A DNA stretch of 64,000 nt from Mytilus californianus. Its lineage: Eukaryota > Mollusca > Bivalvia > Mytilida > Mytilidae. Within the stretch, counting starts at the first letter, position 1, and the number at the start of each line of letters is the position of its first letter. The stretch lies in NCBI RefSeq assembly GCF_021869535.1, contig NW_026262712.1, forward strand, positions 65,876,100 through 65,940,099, given 5' to 3'. The position numbers and the translations under genes were made by a program. Positions 10,230-21,814 of the stretch are shown piece after piece. Under the pieces are notes generated by a model. It ran no database searches. It was not told where the DNA came from and saw only the letters and a program-made list of their open reading frames with translations.

Positions 10230-10950
10230 CGGTTCAAAATCAAGAGTCTACTCTCACCATTTTTCTCTAAAAGCCCTGGAATAGGCCAACCCCTGGTTTT
10301 TTTCCGAATTTTTCAAATTTCAAACCCTAGTTTCAAGTTTTTGAGCATAGCGCTTCTCGAAACCTTGCGCAACCGATGCGCTTTATCTCGTCTACAATAC
10401 CTATATAGGTCTACCCGGTGACACCCCAAATTACTTTTCTCTAGAAACCCTGGAATAGTCCAAAACCTCTGTTTTTTTCCGAAGTTTTGATATTTCGAGC
10501 CCGAGTTTCAAATTTTGGAACATAGTGCCTCTCTAAACCTTGCGCAAACAATGCGCTTATATCTCTTCTGCAATATCTATATTACCATACCCCATGACAG
10601 CCCCATAATTTTCTCTAAAAGACATGGAAAAGGCCAACCCCACTGTTTTTTTCTTAAAACATAGTCGTGTAATTTTAATTTTTCAAATTTCGAGCCCTTG
10701 TTTCAGATTTTGTAAAATTGCGCCTTCCTAACCCTTGTGTAAATGATGCGCCTGTATCTCGTCTACAATGTCTTTATTACCATACCCCTGGAATAGGTCA
10801 ACATCTCTGTTTTTCTTCCGAATGTTTTCAAATTTCAAGCCCTAGTTTCAGATTTTGGAACTCTATCTCTTCTGCAATATCTATAAAGCTAAACCCCGTG
10901 ACACCCCACTATTTTTCTCTAGAAGCCCTCTCTTTGTTCTGTACTTCAAC
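10230..10950 (+). repeat. Tandem repeat, about four units of 150-180 bp
   Basis: Each unit has CCCTGGAATAG, then CTGTTTTTTTCCGAA, TTCAAATTTC with AGCCCTAGTTTCA, AACCTTGCGCAAA and ATGCGCTT, a CTCGTCTACAATA box, and CCCCGTGACACCCCA. Units begin near 10265, 10445, 10620 and 10785. The last is shortened. Confidence 0.8.
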
Positions 10951-10984
10951 TTTTCTACTCGGATTGTCAAATTATTATATTTGA

Positions 10985-12065
10985 AATTTTTTCATCGATC
11001 TATTTCAATATCTTTTAATTTTCTCTAGTTGCAGAATTGTATTAACAGAATTCATTTCAATCAGTTGCCTTTAGGTGTCATACCGCTAATTCAAGCCAAA
11101 GGAGTAGGTCCAATAAGTGCCGATTTTGGCCTCAAATTTCAGGTTCATCTGATGAAAGATTTTGGACACTTTTTAAACACTTAAGTGTCTACTTCAGTCG
11201 ATTCAATTAGTTTATGTGAAAGATTTGAACTGATTTAATCATTAAAAATGCCCAAATTCAAGCTTAAATATGGAAAATCAATCAAATATGCCATGATATG
11301 TCACTTTTCAGATGGTTTTTGTCAAAAATGAAAGTGGCCGCATCCGTGTTCACTCTCAACCTTTATATATGTTATGTATTATCACCAAATACAACTTACA
11401 TTTAAATATTAAGAATAAACACAAATGCGGCCACTTCCATTTAAGACGGAAACCGTCTAAAATTAACTCAAATGCTAAAATTTTTAAGATTTCAGTAATT
11501 TAGCATGACTTAATGATGCTAGTACCCGATATATGTGGAATGTATTGTCAAAAACAGCTCATATTTATGTAACAGAAGTATTCTTATTTCCAATAAATAA
11601 CTTAAAGTTTACATTTTAACAATTTTGTAAAACTGCTATATTTTGGGGCCAAAAAGGGGTCTTACTGAACCTACTCCTTTTTAAATTTTCACAGCTTTTT
11701 TAATATTCTAGCTTAAGTTCAACTTTATAGAAACCAGGTATATTCTGAATTGTACACTTATTACCTTTCTTTGTTCAACCAATGTCAAAAATTTGTTTAC
11801 TAGTTTAAGTAAACAATGACACCAAAGGCACTATATTTTGTTAGGGAAGTGCTAGCTACTCTACATATGATCTAAATTAAAGGGGTTAATTGGTGGTCTG
11901 ACACCTACATCCAATCCGTTGACAGGTGCGCATTAGCTGTGATTCTGAATGTTACCATAAAAAGGAGTGGTCTTGTTTTATAAATAGATTTAATAAATCC
12001 CATTTTAAAATAGAGATGTAAATTTCAATTCTGGACGGAATTTTCTGCTTTTTTAAATTTTTTCC
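10985..12065. other. No gene recognised
   Basis: AT-rich. A 63-codon ORF at 11312-11503 has no distinguishing features. Confidence 0.45.
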
Positions 12066-12069
12066 CGAA

Positions 12070-12560
12070 CGGCCGTTGCTATCTGTCGCAATTTGTAGGT
12101 TTTTATATATATCACCTTAATGTTTGCTAGCTTATTGATTGCTAGATATTGTCCGCTAGCTTCTTTTGAAACGGCAGTTGCTGTCTATTGTATTTTCTAC
12201 GGTTTTTAAGATGTATCGCCTTATTTTTCGCTAGCTTCTTCGAAAAGCAGTTGCTGTCTGTTTTAATTTTAATTTACCGTTTTTAGATATATCACCTTAT
12301 TGTTCGCTGGCTTATTGTTCGCTAGTTATTGTTCACTGGCTTCTTTGAACGGCATTTGCTGTCTGTTGTAATTTTGTTTTACCGTTTTTAGATATATCGC
12401 CTTATAGTTCGCTGGCTTATTGTTCGCTAGATATAATTGTTCGCTAGCTTCTTTTCGAACGGTAGATGCTGTCTGTTGTTATTTCTTTTATCGTTCTTAG
12501 ATATATCGCCTTATTGTTCGTTGGCTTATTGTTCGCTAGTTATTGTTCACTGGCCGTAGG
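12070..12560 (+). repeat. Degenerate tandem repeat with GCTGTCTGTTGT / TTCGCTAG units
   Basis: Blocks containing GCTGTCTGTTGTAATTT, CGTTTTTAGATATATC, GCCTTATTGTTCGCT and GCTAGTTATTGTTC recur about five times at 70-110 bp spacing. Confidence 0.75.
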
Positions 12561-12989
12561 TCAATGAACAGCTGGTGTTTACATAATGGCCGGGTAGTAA
12601 ATCGTTTCGAGTCTATAATAGACATGTTAGATAAATGATTTCAATTGGCAATTGAGAGTCGAGAGTTTAGAGTTAAAACATTTAAATAAGTGATCATCTC
12701 AAAAGTATTAATTTATAATTATTGATTTACTCGGCACATGATATCGTTTGTAACATTGCTTCGATTAAATATAAAAAAATTGTGAATGAAGGTCTTTCCA
12801 TCCTTTCTTGAATGGGTATTGGTTGTTTTGTTGGTTAGTTGGTTGATAAAATGTTTGAATAACATCAAGTGAAAAATTATTCATAAGATGCTTAGGTTTG
12901 GATGGTTGGTAATTATGTTTATATTATGGATTGATTATATTTTGCCTATTGTCAAATTTAACGAATTTCAGATTCATTAATACCCATTC

Positions 12990-13130
12990 ATTCATTTATA
13001 GATTGATTGCTTTGGTTCGTACATGTGTATGCTTGATTTAATGATTGGTTGGTTGATTGATTGATTGAAAGTTTTATAACGCAAAGAGAAACATATTTCA
13101 TATTGATTTATTAATTGATTGATTGTTACT
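12990..13130 (+). repeat. GATT-rich simple repeat
   Basis: Runs of TTGATTGATTGATTG and GGTTGGTTGATT occur in three blocks. Confidence 0.7.
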
Positions 13131-13277
13131 GTTCCGTCCAGTGACAAATATTGTACATTCTTAACTGATGGAATGATACATGCCCCTTCTCCAAATACAG
13201 ATATAGACCAGAAACCAATTCCTCGATTAGAAAATACACGGGGTTGGGTTCTTGGAAACAAACGGAATAAAAATATC

Positions 13278-14175
13278 CCTAGGGTGCAGCTTGATACGAC
13301 TGCAGAGGTCGAAACATGAACAGTTGAGACAAGTATGGACACTACATTCAAGCCTGATTCAGCTCTGAATTTGGTTTGTGATTAAATATCTGACACAGCA
13401 CACGTTTCTGACACAGAATGAATGTGGTCCAAAAACTTTAACTTTTGAATGTGGACCAATCTAATATCGGGGCCCAAAATCCAAAATATAAATACACGGT
13501 TAGATTCAGCATAACAAAGAACCTCATATATTCCATTTTTGTTGAAATCATACAAAGTTTAATTGTGGACCCCGATTTGGACCAACTTGAAAACTGGGCC
13601 CAAAATAAAAAAAATTGAATACATGTTTCGGTTCATCATCATATCAAAGAACCCCAAGAATTCAATAATTGCAAATATTAAACTAAGTTTAATTTCAGAC
13701 TCTTTGGACCTTAATGTAGAGCAATTTGAAACCGGGTCCAAAATCAATGATCTAAATATACGGCTAGATTCAGCATATCAAAGAACCCCAAGAATTCAAT
13801 TTTTGTTTAAATCAAACAAAGTGTAAGTTTGAACCCTTTTGACTTCAATGTGGACTAATTTAAAGACGGGGCCCGAAATATAAATACACGGTTAGATTCA
13901 GCATATTCAAGAACCCCAAGAGTTCAAGACTTTGAATTAAACCCCATGGAAATTGGTCATGAAATAAACTCTTTACAAAGTATTATAAAAGTATTGTGTT
14001 TGGTACCTTATCATTGAACGGTTAGGGCCATAAACCAAAAATCAATTCAAACCTTTCTTTTTTTGGTATGAAACCTTATGGTACAATTTCATAAAAATCC
14101 ATACACTTACACAAGTTATTGTCCTGAAACAAGAAAAATGCTTTACGTTTCTATCTGGATCTGAAAATTCCCTAT
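13278..14175 (+). repeat. Modular repeat: head, A units, start of B units
   Basis: The head has GCTTGATACGACTGCAGAGG and TTCTGACACAGAATGAATGT. A units of about 140 bp follow, each with TTTGGACC, AATGTGGACCAA, AAACTGGGCCCAAAA, AAATACACGGTTAGATTCAG, CATATCAAAGAACCCCAAG and AATTCAATTTTTGTT. From about 13990 one B unit begins (ACGGTTAGGGCCATAA, TATGAAACCTTATGGTACAA). The same module order recurs at 27.1 and 44.1 kb. ORFs such as 13563-13826 are the A unit read in frame and not genes. Confidence 0.85.
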
Positions 14176-14615
14176 ATCTTCTTATTCTTTATTACAAGTT
14201 ATTTGCTAAAACAATTATCTAAATTGTCTAAGTAATATTTATTGGAAGCAATATTATTAAAGCTATGTACCGAGTAAATCAATAATGAAGTTATACCTTT
14301 TGAGAATATCCCTTATTTAAAAGTCTAAACTCTATACACCTCGACTCATCTCTCAATTGTCAATTGTAAACATTTATCTAACATGTCTAATAGAATATAG
14401 AATGATACCAAATAAAAAGAAATACATATCCTTGTTGTTTACTGAATATTTGTATCTTCGACAGCAGCTGCATCAGTGTCTCAATGAATTAAAACACTTG
14501 CCTTATGGATATAAATTCACTTGTTTTTCAATCCTAATAAAACTGTCATATTGTAATGGTTATTTTATTATTTTTACAATATTAAATATTGTTTACACTA
14601 ACATAGTAGTTATAG
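14176..14615. other. No gene recognised
   Basis: AT-rich. A 142-codon ORF at 14357-14785 runs across the boundary of the following repeat and has no family signal. Confidence 0.4.
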
Positions 14616-14619
14616 TAGC

Positions 14620-15245
14620 TAGAGGCTCCAAAGAGCCTGTGTCGCTCACCTTGGTCTATTTGCATATTCAACAAAGGACACTCTCCAACATTGTAGATGA
14701 GAATAGAATTCATGACAAAAATCTGTTTTGTTGTTCTTGTATTGGTGATCATTTATTCTGTTTAGTTTCTCTCTATCTTCTTTAGTTTTTGCTCAAAACA
14801 CAAAAGAGGGTAAAAACATCCTCATTTAAGGGCAATCACTCCTATAAAGAGTGACAGTCTACTTACTATATCGGCAACATTTGACTTGTTAGTAGATCTT
14901 GACTTGCTGATCTTTTTGTGATTTAAAGTGTCTATTTATCTATTATATTTTTTTATCATATTAGGCAAAACGCAAAAAGAGTGGTGAAAATTGCCATTAA
15001 AGGGCAATAACTCTAAAAAGGAGTCGACTGGTGATTTCATCCATGCGCACTTATTTTTAGAACTAGTCTTTCTGATCATTTTTGCATTTTAAGGTTCTCT
15101 CTATCATTTTAGTTTTCAAAATAATAGGCAAAAATGAAAAAAAAAGGTAAAATTTGTCATTTAAGGGCAATAACTCCTATGAGAAGTCGTCTGACAGTTT
15201 TGACGTATATGGATGATGGTCAAATTAATTTTGCCTAATCTGCAA
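14620..15245 (+). repeat. Modular repeat: three C units (about 170 bp)
   Basis: Starts with AGAGGCTCCAAAGAGCCTGT. Each unit has AAGGGCAATAACTCCTA, a GTCGACTG-like box, AGATCTTGACTTGCTGATC, TTTAAAGT and TTTTCAAGATAATAGGCAAA. The same units lie at 28860-29480 and in reverse near 60620-60890. Confidence 0.85.
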
Positions 15246-15641
15246 GAGGTAAATTTATGAACAGTTATAAACTATCAGTAACTATGGCAAGTGACTGAAA
15301 CGATCTTTAAAGCAACTAAAGATTAAAATACCACTCGAAATAAACCCGAACTCTTTCACACGGATTTTTTTAAGTAATATCAGTGGTCAATCGGTTGACT
15401 GTTCATAATGCAAAATGCAACTCTATCGTAAACTTTGAAAACTTACAAAAAATACTATTCGAATTTGTACTTCACAATGTCAATGAATTACAATAAAAAA
15501 AACACAGAATATCACAAATAGAAATAGAAAGAATTACACTTTTCGTGATTTCAGTGGTGACATATTTACACCCCACGTAGAAACAAAATGGCTATTGCCT
15601 GATACCATTTGAGGCATTTAGGAACTGCCTTTAAAAATGTA
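15246..15641. other. No gene recognised
   Basis: AT-rich sequence between two repeat blocks. Nothing assigned. Confidence 0.45.
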
Positions 15642-16025
15642 TAAAGGGACATAACTCAAAAACGATAAACGTGACGCCACCCAAATTCGAACTTGATGTG
15701 TGTTGGCTGTAATAAGTATTGTGTATAAGTTTCATGACATTTGGTTGAGGCTGAGACTACTATTAAACGTTGGAGGCAAACTAAACTTAAAAGTGCGGAA
15801 AAGGAAAATTTAGCAATTTGTCCACTTAAAAAGGGACATAACTAGAGAACGGTGACAGTGACAAATTCAAAATTGATCTGTGTTTTGTGGTAATTAACAT
15901 TGTGTATAAATTTCATAATATTTGGTTGAGGCAAACTAAGGTTAGAGAACGGAAACTATGTTGGGACGTTAGAACATACATCCCTGTGCAAAGGGAAATA
16001 ACTCAAACTGGATAAATAGTTCTCT
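15642..16025 (+). repeat. Two D units of about 195 bp
   Basis: AAGGGACATAACTCAAAAAC and AAAAAGGGACATAACTAGAG start two copies. Both carry AATTGATCTGTGTT-like, ATTGTGTATAAGTTTCAT and TTTGGTTGAGGC boxes. A third start, AAAGGGAAATAACTCAAA, follows at 15998. Confidence 0.8.
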
Positions 16026-16129
16026 AAAATAAGATATGATGCAATTTTTCAAATTATAATCAATAATATAATAACAACAACCAGTGATGACTAAGTTCTC
16101 TAAAACTAGATATGATTTAACACTCAAAC

Positions 16130-16385
16130 ATTGTTAGAATCAGCATATCAAAGAACCACAGAATTCAATTTTTGGTGAAATAAACAAAAGTTTAATTTAG
16201 GACCCTTTGGACCTCAATGTGGTATTATCTTAGATTAAGCATTTCAGAGAAACCTATATATATTCAATTTATGTTGATATCAAACACAGTTTAATTTTGG
16301 ACCCCGATTTGGACCAACTTGAAAACTGGGCCCGAAATCAGAAATCTAAATACATGTTTATTAATACACAATATAAGCTTAGTTT
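16130..16385 (+). repeat. Modular repeat, A units only
   Basis: AGAATCAGCATATCAAAGAA, TTTGGACCTCAATGTGG and GGACCAACTTGAAAACTGGG are present. The block ends where the 3' tail of the retroelement at 16389 starts, so the retroelement inserted into this repeat. Confidence 0.8.
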
Positions 16386-16388
16386 TTA

Positions 16389-17897
16389 TGGGATAAAATT
16401 GGGAATGAAAATGGGGAATGTGTCAAAGAGACAACAACCCGACCATAGAACAGACAACAGCAGAAGGTCACTAACAGGTCTTCAATGCAGCGAGAAATTC
16501 CCGCACCCGGAGGCGTCCTTCAGCTGGCCCCTAAACAAATATATATACTAGTTCAGTGATAATGAACGCCATACTAAACTCCAAATTGTACACAAGAAAC
16601 TAAAATTAAAAATAATACAAGACTAACAAAGGCTAGAGGCTCCTGACTTGGGACAGGCGCAAAAATGCGGCGGGGTTAAACATGTTTATGAGATCTCAAC
16701 CCTCCCCCTATACCTCTAGCCAATGTAGAAAAGTAAACGCATAACAATACGCACATTAAAATTCAGTTCAAGAGAAGTCCGAGTCTGATGTCAGAAGATG
16801 TAACCAAAAGAAAATAAACAAAATGACAATAATACATAAATAACAACAGACTACTAGCAGTTAACTGACATGCCAGCTCCAGACTTCAATTAAACTGATT
16901 GAAAGATTATGTCTTCATCATATGAATATCAGGCACAATCCTTCCCGTTAGGGGTTTAGTATCATACCATCATAACATATATGCGAAGAACATAACCCGT
17001 GTCATGCCAACAACTGGTTTTTAAATAAATGTGTTTAGTGCCGATGCAAAGACCCTATAAGTGAATCAATATTAACGCCAAAATATGCAATCTTTAATGA
17101 ATGGACAACAGTATCGTAACTATATCCTTCTTAATAAGTCTATTTAAAGGTTTTGTTAGCTTCAGAGGTGAATACTGACATTTTTGTGCTTTATAAAGAA
17201 TATTTCCATAAAAAATTGGATGTGAAATACCTGAACGTATAAGAAGTCTGCATGTTGAGCTATATTTACGAATGGTGTCCTTATACCGATGATAAAATTT
17301 AATAAATGTTTTGACTAGTTTGTGATATCGAAAACCCTGGTGTAATAATTTTTCAGTAATACATAAATTTCTCTCGTTAAAATCTAAAACATTGTTACAT
17401 ACACGAGCGAATCGTACAAGTTGAGATATATAAACACCGTAAGATGGTGACAAGGGAACGTCACCATCTAAAAATGGATAACTAACGATAGGAAATGAAA
17501 AATCATCTCTTTTATCATATATTTTAGTATTAAGCTTTCCATTTATGATATAGATATCAAGATCGAGGAAAGGGCAGTGGTCATTGTTAGTATTAGCTTT
17601 ATTTAAAGTAAGTTCAACAGGATAAATTTCTTTAGTATACATACTGAAGTCGTCATTATTGAGAGCCAAAATATCATCCAAATATCTAAAAGTATTATTA
17701 AATTTGTGTATCAGATGTTGTTTCGATGGGTCTTTGCTGATTTTTGTCATAAATTGTAACTCATAGCAATACAAAAAAATGTCCGCAATAAGTGGTGCAC
17801 AGTTAGTCCCCATTGGAATTCCGATAACCTGACAATATACGGAATCTCCAAAGCGAACAAAAATGTTATCTAGTAAAAATTCAAGGGCATATATAGT
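16389..17897 (-). mobile_element. 5'-truncated RT retroelement K, copy 1
   Basis: Minus orientation. From right to left it has an RT gene fragment (17897-17094), then a 700-bp 3' region ending at 16389 with CATTCCCCATTTTCATTCCC followed by AATTTTAT. The same terminal 130-320 bp is found alone at 22309-22441 (plus) and 44996-45320 (minus). Sharing of the 3' end with variable 5' ends fits target-primed reverse transcription. Confidence 0.75.
17094..17897 (-). pseudogene. Reverse transcriptase fragment (RYLDD type, PLE-like)
   Basis: Begins without a start at about 17897 with EFLLDNIFVRFGDSVYCQV, passes IGIPMGTNCAPLIADIFLY (motif B), FRYLDDILALNN (motif C, catalytic Asp pair), CPFLDLDIYI, KIYDKRDDFSFPIV and YGVYISQLVRFARVCNN. 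It runs to a frame shift near 17120, so the final residues differ from the paralogue at 20333-20968. The fingers and motif A are missing, so this copy is 5'-truncated. The FLDLDI element and the LYT-type motif A in the paralogue resemble Penelope-like RTs. No GIY-YIG domain is visible. An alternative is another endonuclease-free RT lineage. Confidence 0.75.
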
Positions 17898-18115
17898 TCA
17901 TCAAAAAAAATATATAGCATTCAAAAAATTAGTTTTTACAGAATAACAAATAAACTTACCACAAACAATTTACCAAAGAAAAGAAGAACAAAATCCAAAA
18001 TTGTATTTATCATTAATACAATGTCTTTTTAAAATCTATAAAAATCAGTAACAAGAAATAATTGTAATAGGATGCTGTTGCGAAGTCTGACAAACAAAGC
18101 TCCAATAATTCGTGA
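17898..18115 (+). repeat. Repeat F (after TA tract), copy 1
   Basis: ATATATAGCATTC, TTTTTACAGAATAACAAA and CATTAATACAATGTCTTT also occur at about 25560-25690, 32335-32420 and 43780-43910, each time right after a TA tract. Confidence 0.7.
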
Positions 18116-18117
18116 TC

Positions 18118-18420
18118 CCCTGGGGGCTCGCCCTTTATTTCATATAATTTTTTTTTGTCCCATACAAGAGTATATATGGTTAAGGGGTGGAAATCTTGAC
18201 CGTTTACAAGTTTTCAAAAAAAAAGGGGTGGGGGTTACCCCAGGGGACTTCCCCTCAACTTCATTTGATTTGTTTTATTGTCCCATTCAAGAATATAAAT
18301 GGTTTAGGGGTGGGGATCTCGACCGTTTACAAGATAAAAGCATATTCTCAAATTGAAGGGGGTGGGGGTATGAATATATATGGTTTAGGGAGACTTAATT
18401 ATCTACAAAATTTCTATTAA
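18118..18420 (+). repeat. G-rich tandem repeat, about 2.5 units of 120-130 bp
   Basis: Units share CCCCTGGGG or CCCAGGGGACTT, TTGTCCCATACAAGA, ATATGGTTAAGGGGTGG, ATCTTGACCGTTTACAAG and AAGGGGTGGGGGT. Open frames across it (94 and 77 codons) come from the repeat. Confidence 0.8.
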
Positions 18421-18719
18421 TGAAAAGTAAATTTCAAACTTCATTTATACAGTCCTACTAGTAAATTTCAAACTTTATATATACAGTTCTACAGATCTTA
18501 TCAGGAAACAGAAAATTTTAAAATAAATCTGTCACTCCAATGATTATCATATGCTAAGATATAACCCAGATCTAATTAATAATTAATAATGTAATTAACT
18601 TCAAAATGTCTAATAATATAGCTTATAATCATCACCACTTAGGAAATAGAAAATTTTCAAATAAATCTGTCACTCTAATTTTTATTGTGAGATAAGACAT
18701 TATGCTGAGTCATAATATG

Positions 18720-18965
18720 ATAACAAGTGAAAAATATTTTTTTTAAAAATGGCGATAACTCAAAAAGGAAAAATACTAAAATCGTGAAAATTGAACTAGA
18801 TCTTCATTAAGTCACAAGATACAACATATCTAAATTTGAAAAAAAAATCATCACAGCGTTTTAATGTTATTGAAGAGACACTGTTTGGCAGCCACCCGTC
18901 CGCCCGTCCGCACGCCGTACATCCCCAAATCGAAAACCGATATTTCCTTCGAAAATCCGGTTAAA
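18720..18965 (+). repeat. Dispersed repeat E
   Basis: GGCGATAACTCAAAAAGG, TTGAACTAGATCTTCA and GCCACCCGTCCGCCCGTCCG, then CTTCGAAAATCCGGTTAAAA. I recognise the layout from other bivalve sequence, from memory. There is no second copy in the window. Confidence 0.45.
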
Positions 18966-19179
18966 AAGATTCCAAAATACAGACTGATATTTAAACATTA
19001 TACAATCGAAATCAAAAATTACATATTGAGATAAATAAATGACACAAACACACACACACTGAGAACCAAAGTATAAACACTGAGATTTCTGCGCACAGAT
19101 CTCATAAGCATACGTATTGTGCGTTTGGATGACTATGACTAACCAATTGAAGGTACATTAGGGTACCATTCATAGGACA

Positions 19180-19425
19180 TTATGAGAGACAAATCTGACC
19201 ATAGGTGACCTTTTGAACCAAGAGTTCAAACACTTTCCATAAGTCATCAATCATACCCACTATGATTATTACATCAATCGGTCCTTTAAAAAAGATTCTA
19301 GTTTTTATACACACATAATAGTTATTGAACAGAGAAACAGCAAAAGTTGTCAACGAGATTAGACCTACCAAAAGGTCAACAAAGCCGAAATTGTAAGATC
19401 CATTTCTTACTGAAGTTTCTGCCAT
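19180..19425 (-). CDS. Hypothetical 81-codon ORF with membrane segments
   Basis: MAETSVRNGSYNFGFVDLLV begins the frame. Hydrophobic stretches lie at about residues 15-35 and 48-60. No family is recognised. It could be the first exon of a membrane protein or chance. No splice donor or poly(A) signal decides it. Confidence 0.2.
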   Translation of the reverse strand: MAETSVRNGSYNFGFVDLLVGLISLTTFAVSLFNNYYVCIKTRIFFKGPIDVIIIVGMIDDLWKVFELLVQKVTYGQICLS

Positions 19426-19496
19426 TTAATGTTGTTTTTTATCCATTTCATTTTTTTTTTTTTGTATTTTTTTGAATTTTGGGCAGACTCTGGTAG

Positions 19497-19592
19497 AATA
19501 ACACAAGCAACACGACGGATACCACATGTGGAACAGGATCTGCTTACCCTTCCGGAGCACCTGAGATCACCCCCAGTTTTTGATGTGGTTCT
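19497..19592 (+). repeat. Dispersed repeat I, copy 2
   Basis: Matches 7470-7580, including ACACGACGG and GGATCTGCTTACCCTTCCGG. It stands just upstream of RT copy 2 and may be the 3' tail of another element. Confidence 0.7.
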
Positions 19593-19629
19593 TACATGAC
19601 ATCTGAAACAAATATAAACTTTTAGCTAC

Positions 19630-21106
19630 CTCTTTACAAGCAGAACCAAATACAATGAAAGTTCCAACTACATGTATGTACTGGCTTCCGAAGCTGCATA
19701 AAAATTCTAACAAATATAGATTTATTTCGTCTTCAAGCCATTGTTCCACTACTAAACTATCTATTCTACTTACAAGTACACTTTTTACAATCAAAAACCT
19801 GGTTATAAATTGTTCAAATAAGGCCTTTGAAAATAGTGGAATTAATTACGTTTGGAGGGCAAAAATTCGTTGGAAGTACTTGATAAATTACATGCTTATA
19901 TTGGTGATTTCGAATCTGTTCAAAGTTTTGATTTTTCTACCCTATATACCACGTTGCTCGTAATCTTATTAAGAAAAAATTCACACTCCTGATTAAATGG
20001 GCATTTAAAAAGTCGGAATGCGAATATATATATGTTCAAACTCTTTTATGTCATTTTTTAGTAACAACAAACAAAAGAACTATATCAATTGGGCCCGCTT
20101 TGATACTATAACTGCCCTTGAATTTTTACTAGATAACATTTTCGTTCGCTGTGGAGATTCTGTATATCGTCAGGTTATCGGAATTTCCATGGGGACTAAC
20201 TGTGCACAACTTATTGCGGACCTGTTTCTGTATTGTTATGATTTACAATTTATGACTAAAATCAGCAAAGACCCATCGAAACAACATCTGATTTAAAAAT
20301 TTAATAACACTTTTAGATATTTAGATGATATATTGGGTCTCAATAATGACGACTTCAGTATGTATACTAAAGAGATTTATCCTGCCGAACTGACTTTAAA
20401 TAAAGATAATACTAACAATGAACACTGCCCTTTCCTGGATCTTGATATCTTTATTTTTAACGGGAAACTTAATAACAAAATTTATGATAAAAGAGATGAT
20501 TTTTCATTTCCTATTGTTAATTATCCATTTTTAAATGGTGACGTTCCCTTGTCGCCATCTTATGGTGTTTATATATCTCAACTTGTACGATTCGCTCGTG
20601 TATGTAACAACGTATTTGATTTCAACGAAAGAAATCTCTTTATTACTGAAAAATTATTACACCAGGGTTTTCGATATCACAAACTAGTCAAAACATTTAC
20701 TAAATTTTATCATCGGTACAAGGACATCATTCGTAAATATAAATCAACATGCAGACATCTTATACGTTCAGGTATTTCACATCCAATATTTTGTGGTAAT
20801 ATTCCTTACAAAGCACAAAAATGTCGGCATTTTCCTCAAAAGCTAACCAAACATTTAAACAGACTTATTCGGAAAGGATATAGTTACGATACTGTTGTCA
20901 AGTCATTAAGGATTGCATATTTTGGTATTAATATTGATTCACTCATAGGGTCTTTGCATCGGAAATAAACACATTTATTCTAAAACCAGATGTTCGCATG
21001 AAACATTGTTTGTCTTTTTATTTTTGGCAAAGGCGTTGTCAGTTTGTTTTCGATCTATGTTTTGACTGTCCCTCTGGTATCTTTTGTCCCTCTTTTGAAA
21101 GAAACT
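19630..21106 (+). mobile_element. RT retroelement K-related, copy 2
   Basis: Plus orientation, opposite to copy 1. An RT pseudogene (19655-20968) is followed by a 3' region ending in AGGCGTTGTCAGTTTG and CTGTCCCTCTGGTATCTTTT, which I recall as a common mussel retroelement tail. The 3' region differs from that of copy 1 after the coding part, so the two belong to related but distinct subfamilies. Confidence 0.7.
19655..20968 (+). pseudogene. Reverse transcriptase, nearly full RT core, broken
   Basis: Order of motifs: YWLPKLHKNSNKYRFISSSS (fingers), SFDFSTLYTTL (motif A, frame-shifted, near 19930), EFLLDNIFVRCGDSVYRQV, IGISMGTNCAQLIADLFLY (motif B), an in-frame TAA at 20295, FRYLDDILGLNN (motif C), CPFLDLDIFIF, KIYDKRDDFSFPIV, YGVYISQLVRFARVCNN, and a C-terminal thumb-like region ending SLIGSLHRK. 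At least two frame changes and one stop break it. The C-terminus is intact, unlike copy 1. The LYT signature after the motif A Asp is typical of PLE-type RTs. Confidence 0.8.
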
Positions 21107-21293
21107 AGAAACAGAAAAAATTACAAACAATTTAAGATCAACGAAAAAGATTTCTTAGCCTGAACTATTGTCTAGTCCTTAATGTCGAATATGCACATGG
21201 ATCCAGTTGAACGACGAAGGCTATTCAGACGAAAGATCGTTAATGAAAGCGATGCTTTAATAGGATTATTCATCGCTCAAAAACAATAAGGTT
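21107..21293. other. Spacer, nothing recognised
   Basis: Short stretch between RT copy 2 and the exon at 21297. Confidence 0.4.
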
Positions 21294-21296
21294 TTA

Positions 21297-21657
21297 TTAG
21301 CTATTCATGTCAATAATGTAAAGGAATCCTTTACTTCCAGGTGGAATATTACTTATTTTCTGGTCATTGAACGGAGGTTCTGCAGGAAGTAAGCTCAATG
21401 CTTCATTTTCCCATGCATTAAGACATGCTGGTCCCATGGTCGAGGCAAAGTAAACTCTCTTGTTGGAATACTGTGGGCCATATGACCATATTCTATTCTG
21501 AATGTCTTGTGTGGTTGCACCAACACGGTACCGACATGGATTTGTGAATAGCATGTTCATTAATTCATGTTTTAAAACTTGTATTAATGTTGTGTTTGCG
21601 GCTCCTCCTGCAATTATTGGAGTTGTGTTAGAGGCTCCACTGAACCAATTCCCCATT
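21297..21657 (-). CDS. Hypothetical protein exon (119 codons) with 3' splice site upstream
   Basis: Reads MGNWFSGASNTTPIIAGGAA, then CRYRVGATTQDIQNRIWSYG, NKRVYFASTMGPACLNAWEN and a C-terminal GSKGFLYIIDMNS. Five bases before the ATG on the coding strand is a pyrimidine tract ending CTTTCTGTTACAG, a good 3' splice site, so an upstream non-coding exon is likely. The stop TAA overlaps an AATAAA on the coding strand (21294-21299). The N-terminal MGNWFS could be myristoylated. The YRVGATT...R...Y pattern is faintly like a GIY-YIG fold, but I cannot place it. This is one of few non-repeat coding candidates here. Confidence 0.5.
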
Positions 21658-21814
21658 ACGTCTGTAACAGAAAGATAAAAAAAAAACTGTATAACTCAAA
21701 TCTGACAAAATTTGTCATTGTGAGAAAATTTAAGGATGTGTACGGAGGTGGTTATTTTAGTTTTACCACGTGTACAATACATAACACAAAATCAAACACA
21801 AAACAAATAAAATG

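Noticed and set aside
13563-13826. 87-codon ORF
   Set aside because: A-unit repeat in frame; it recurs at every A-unit array.
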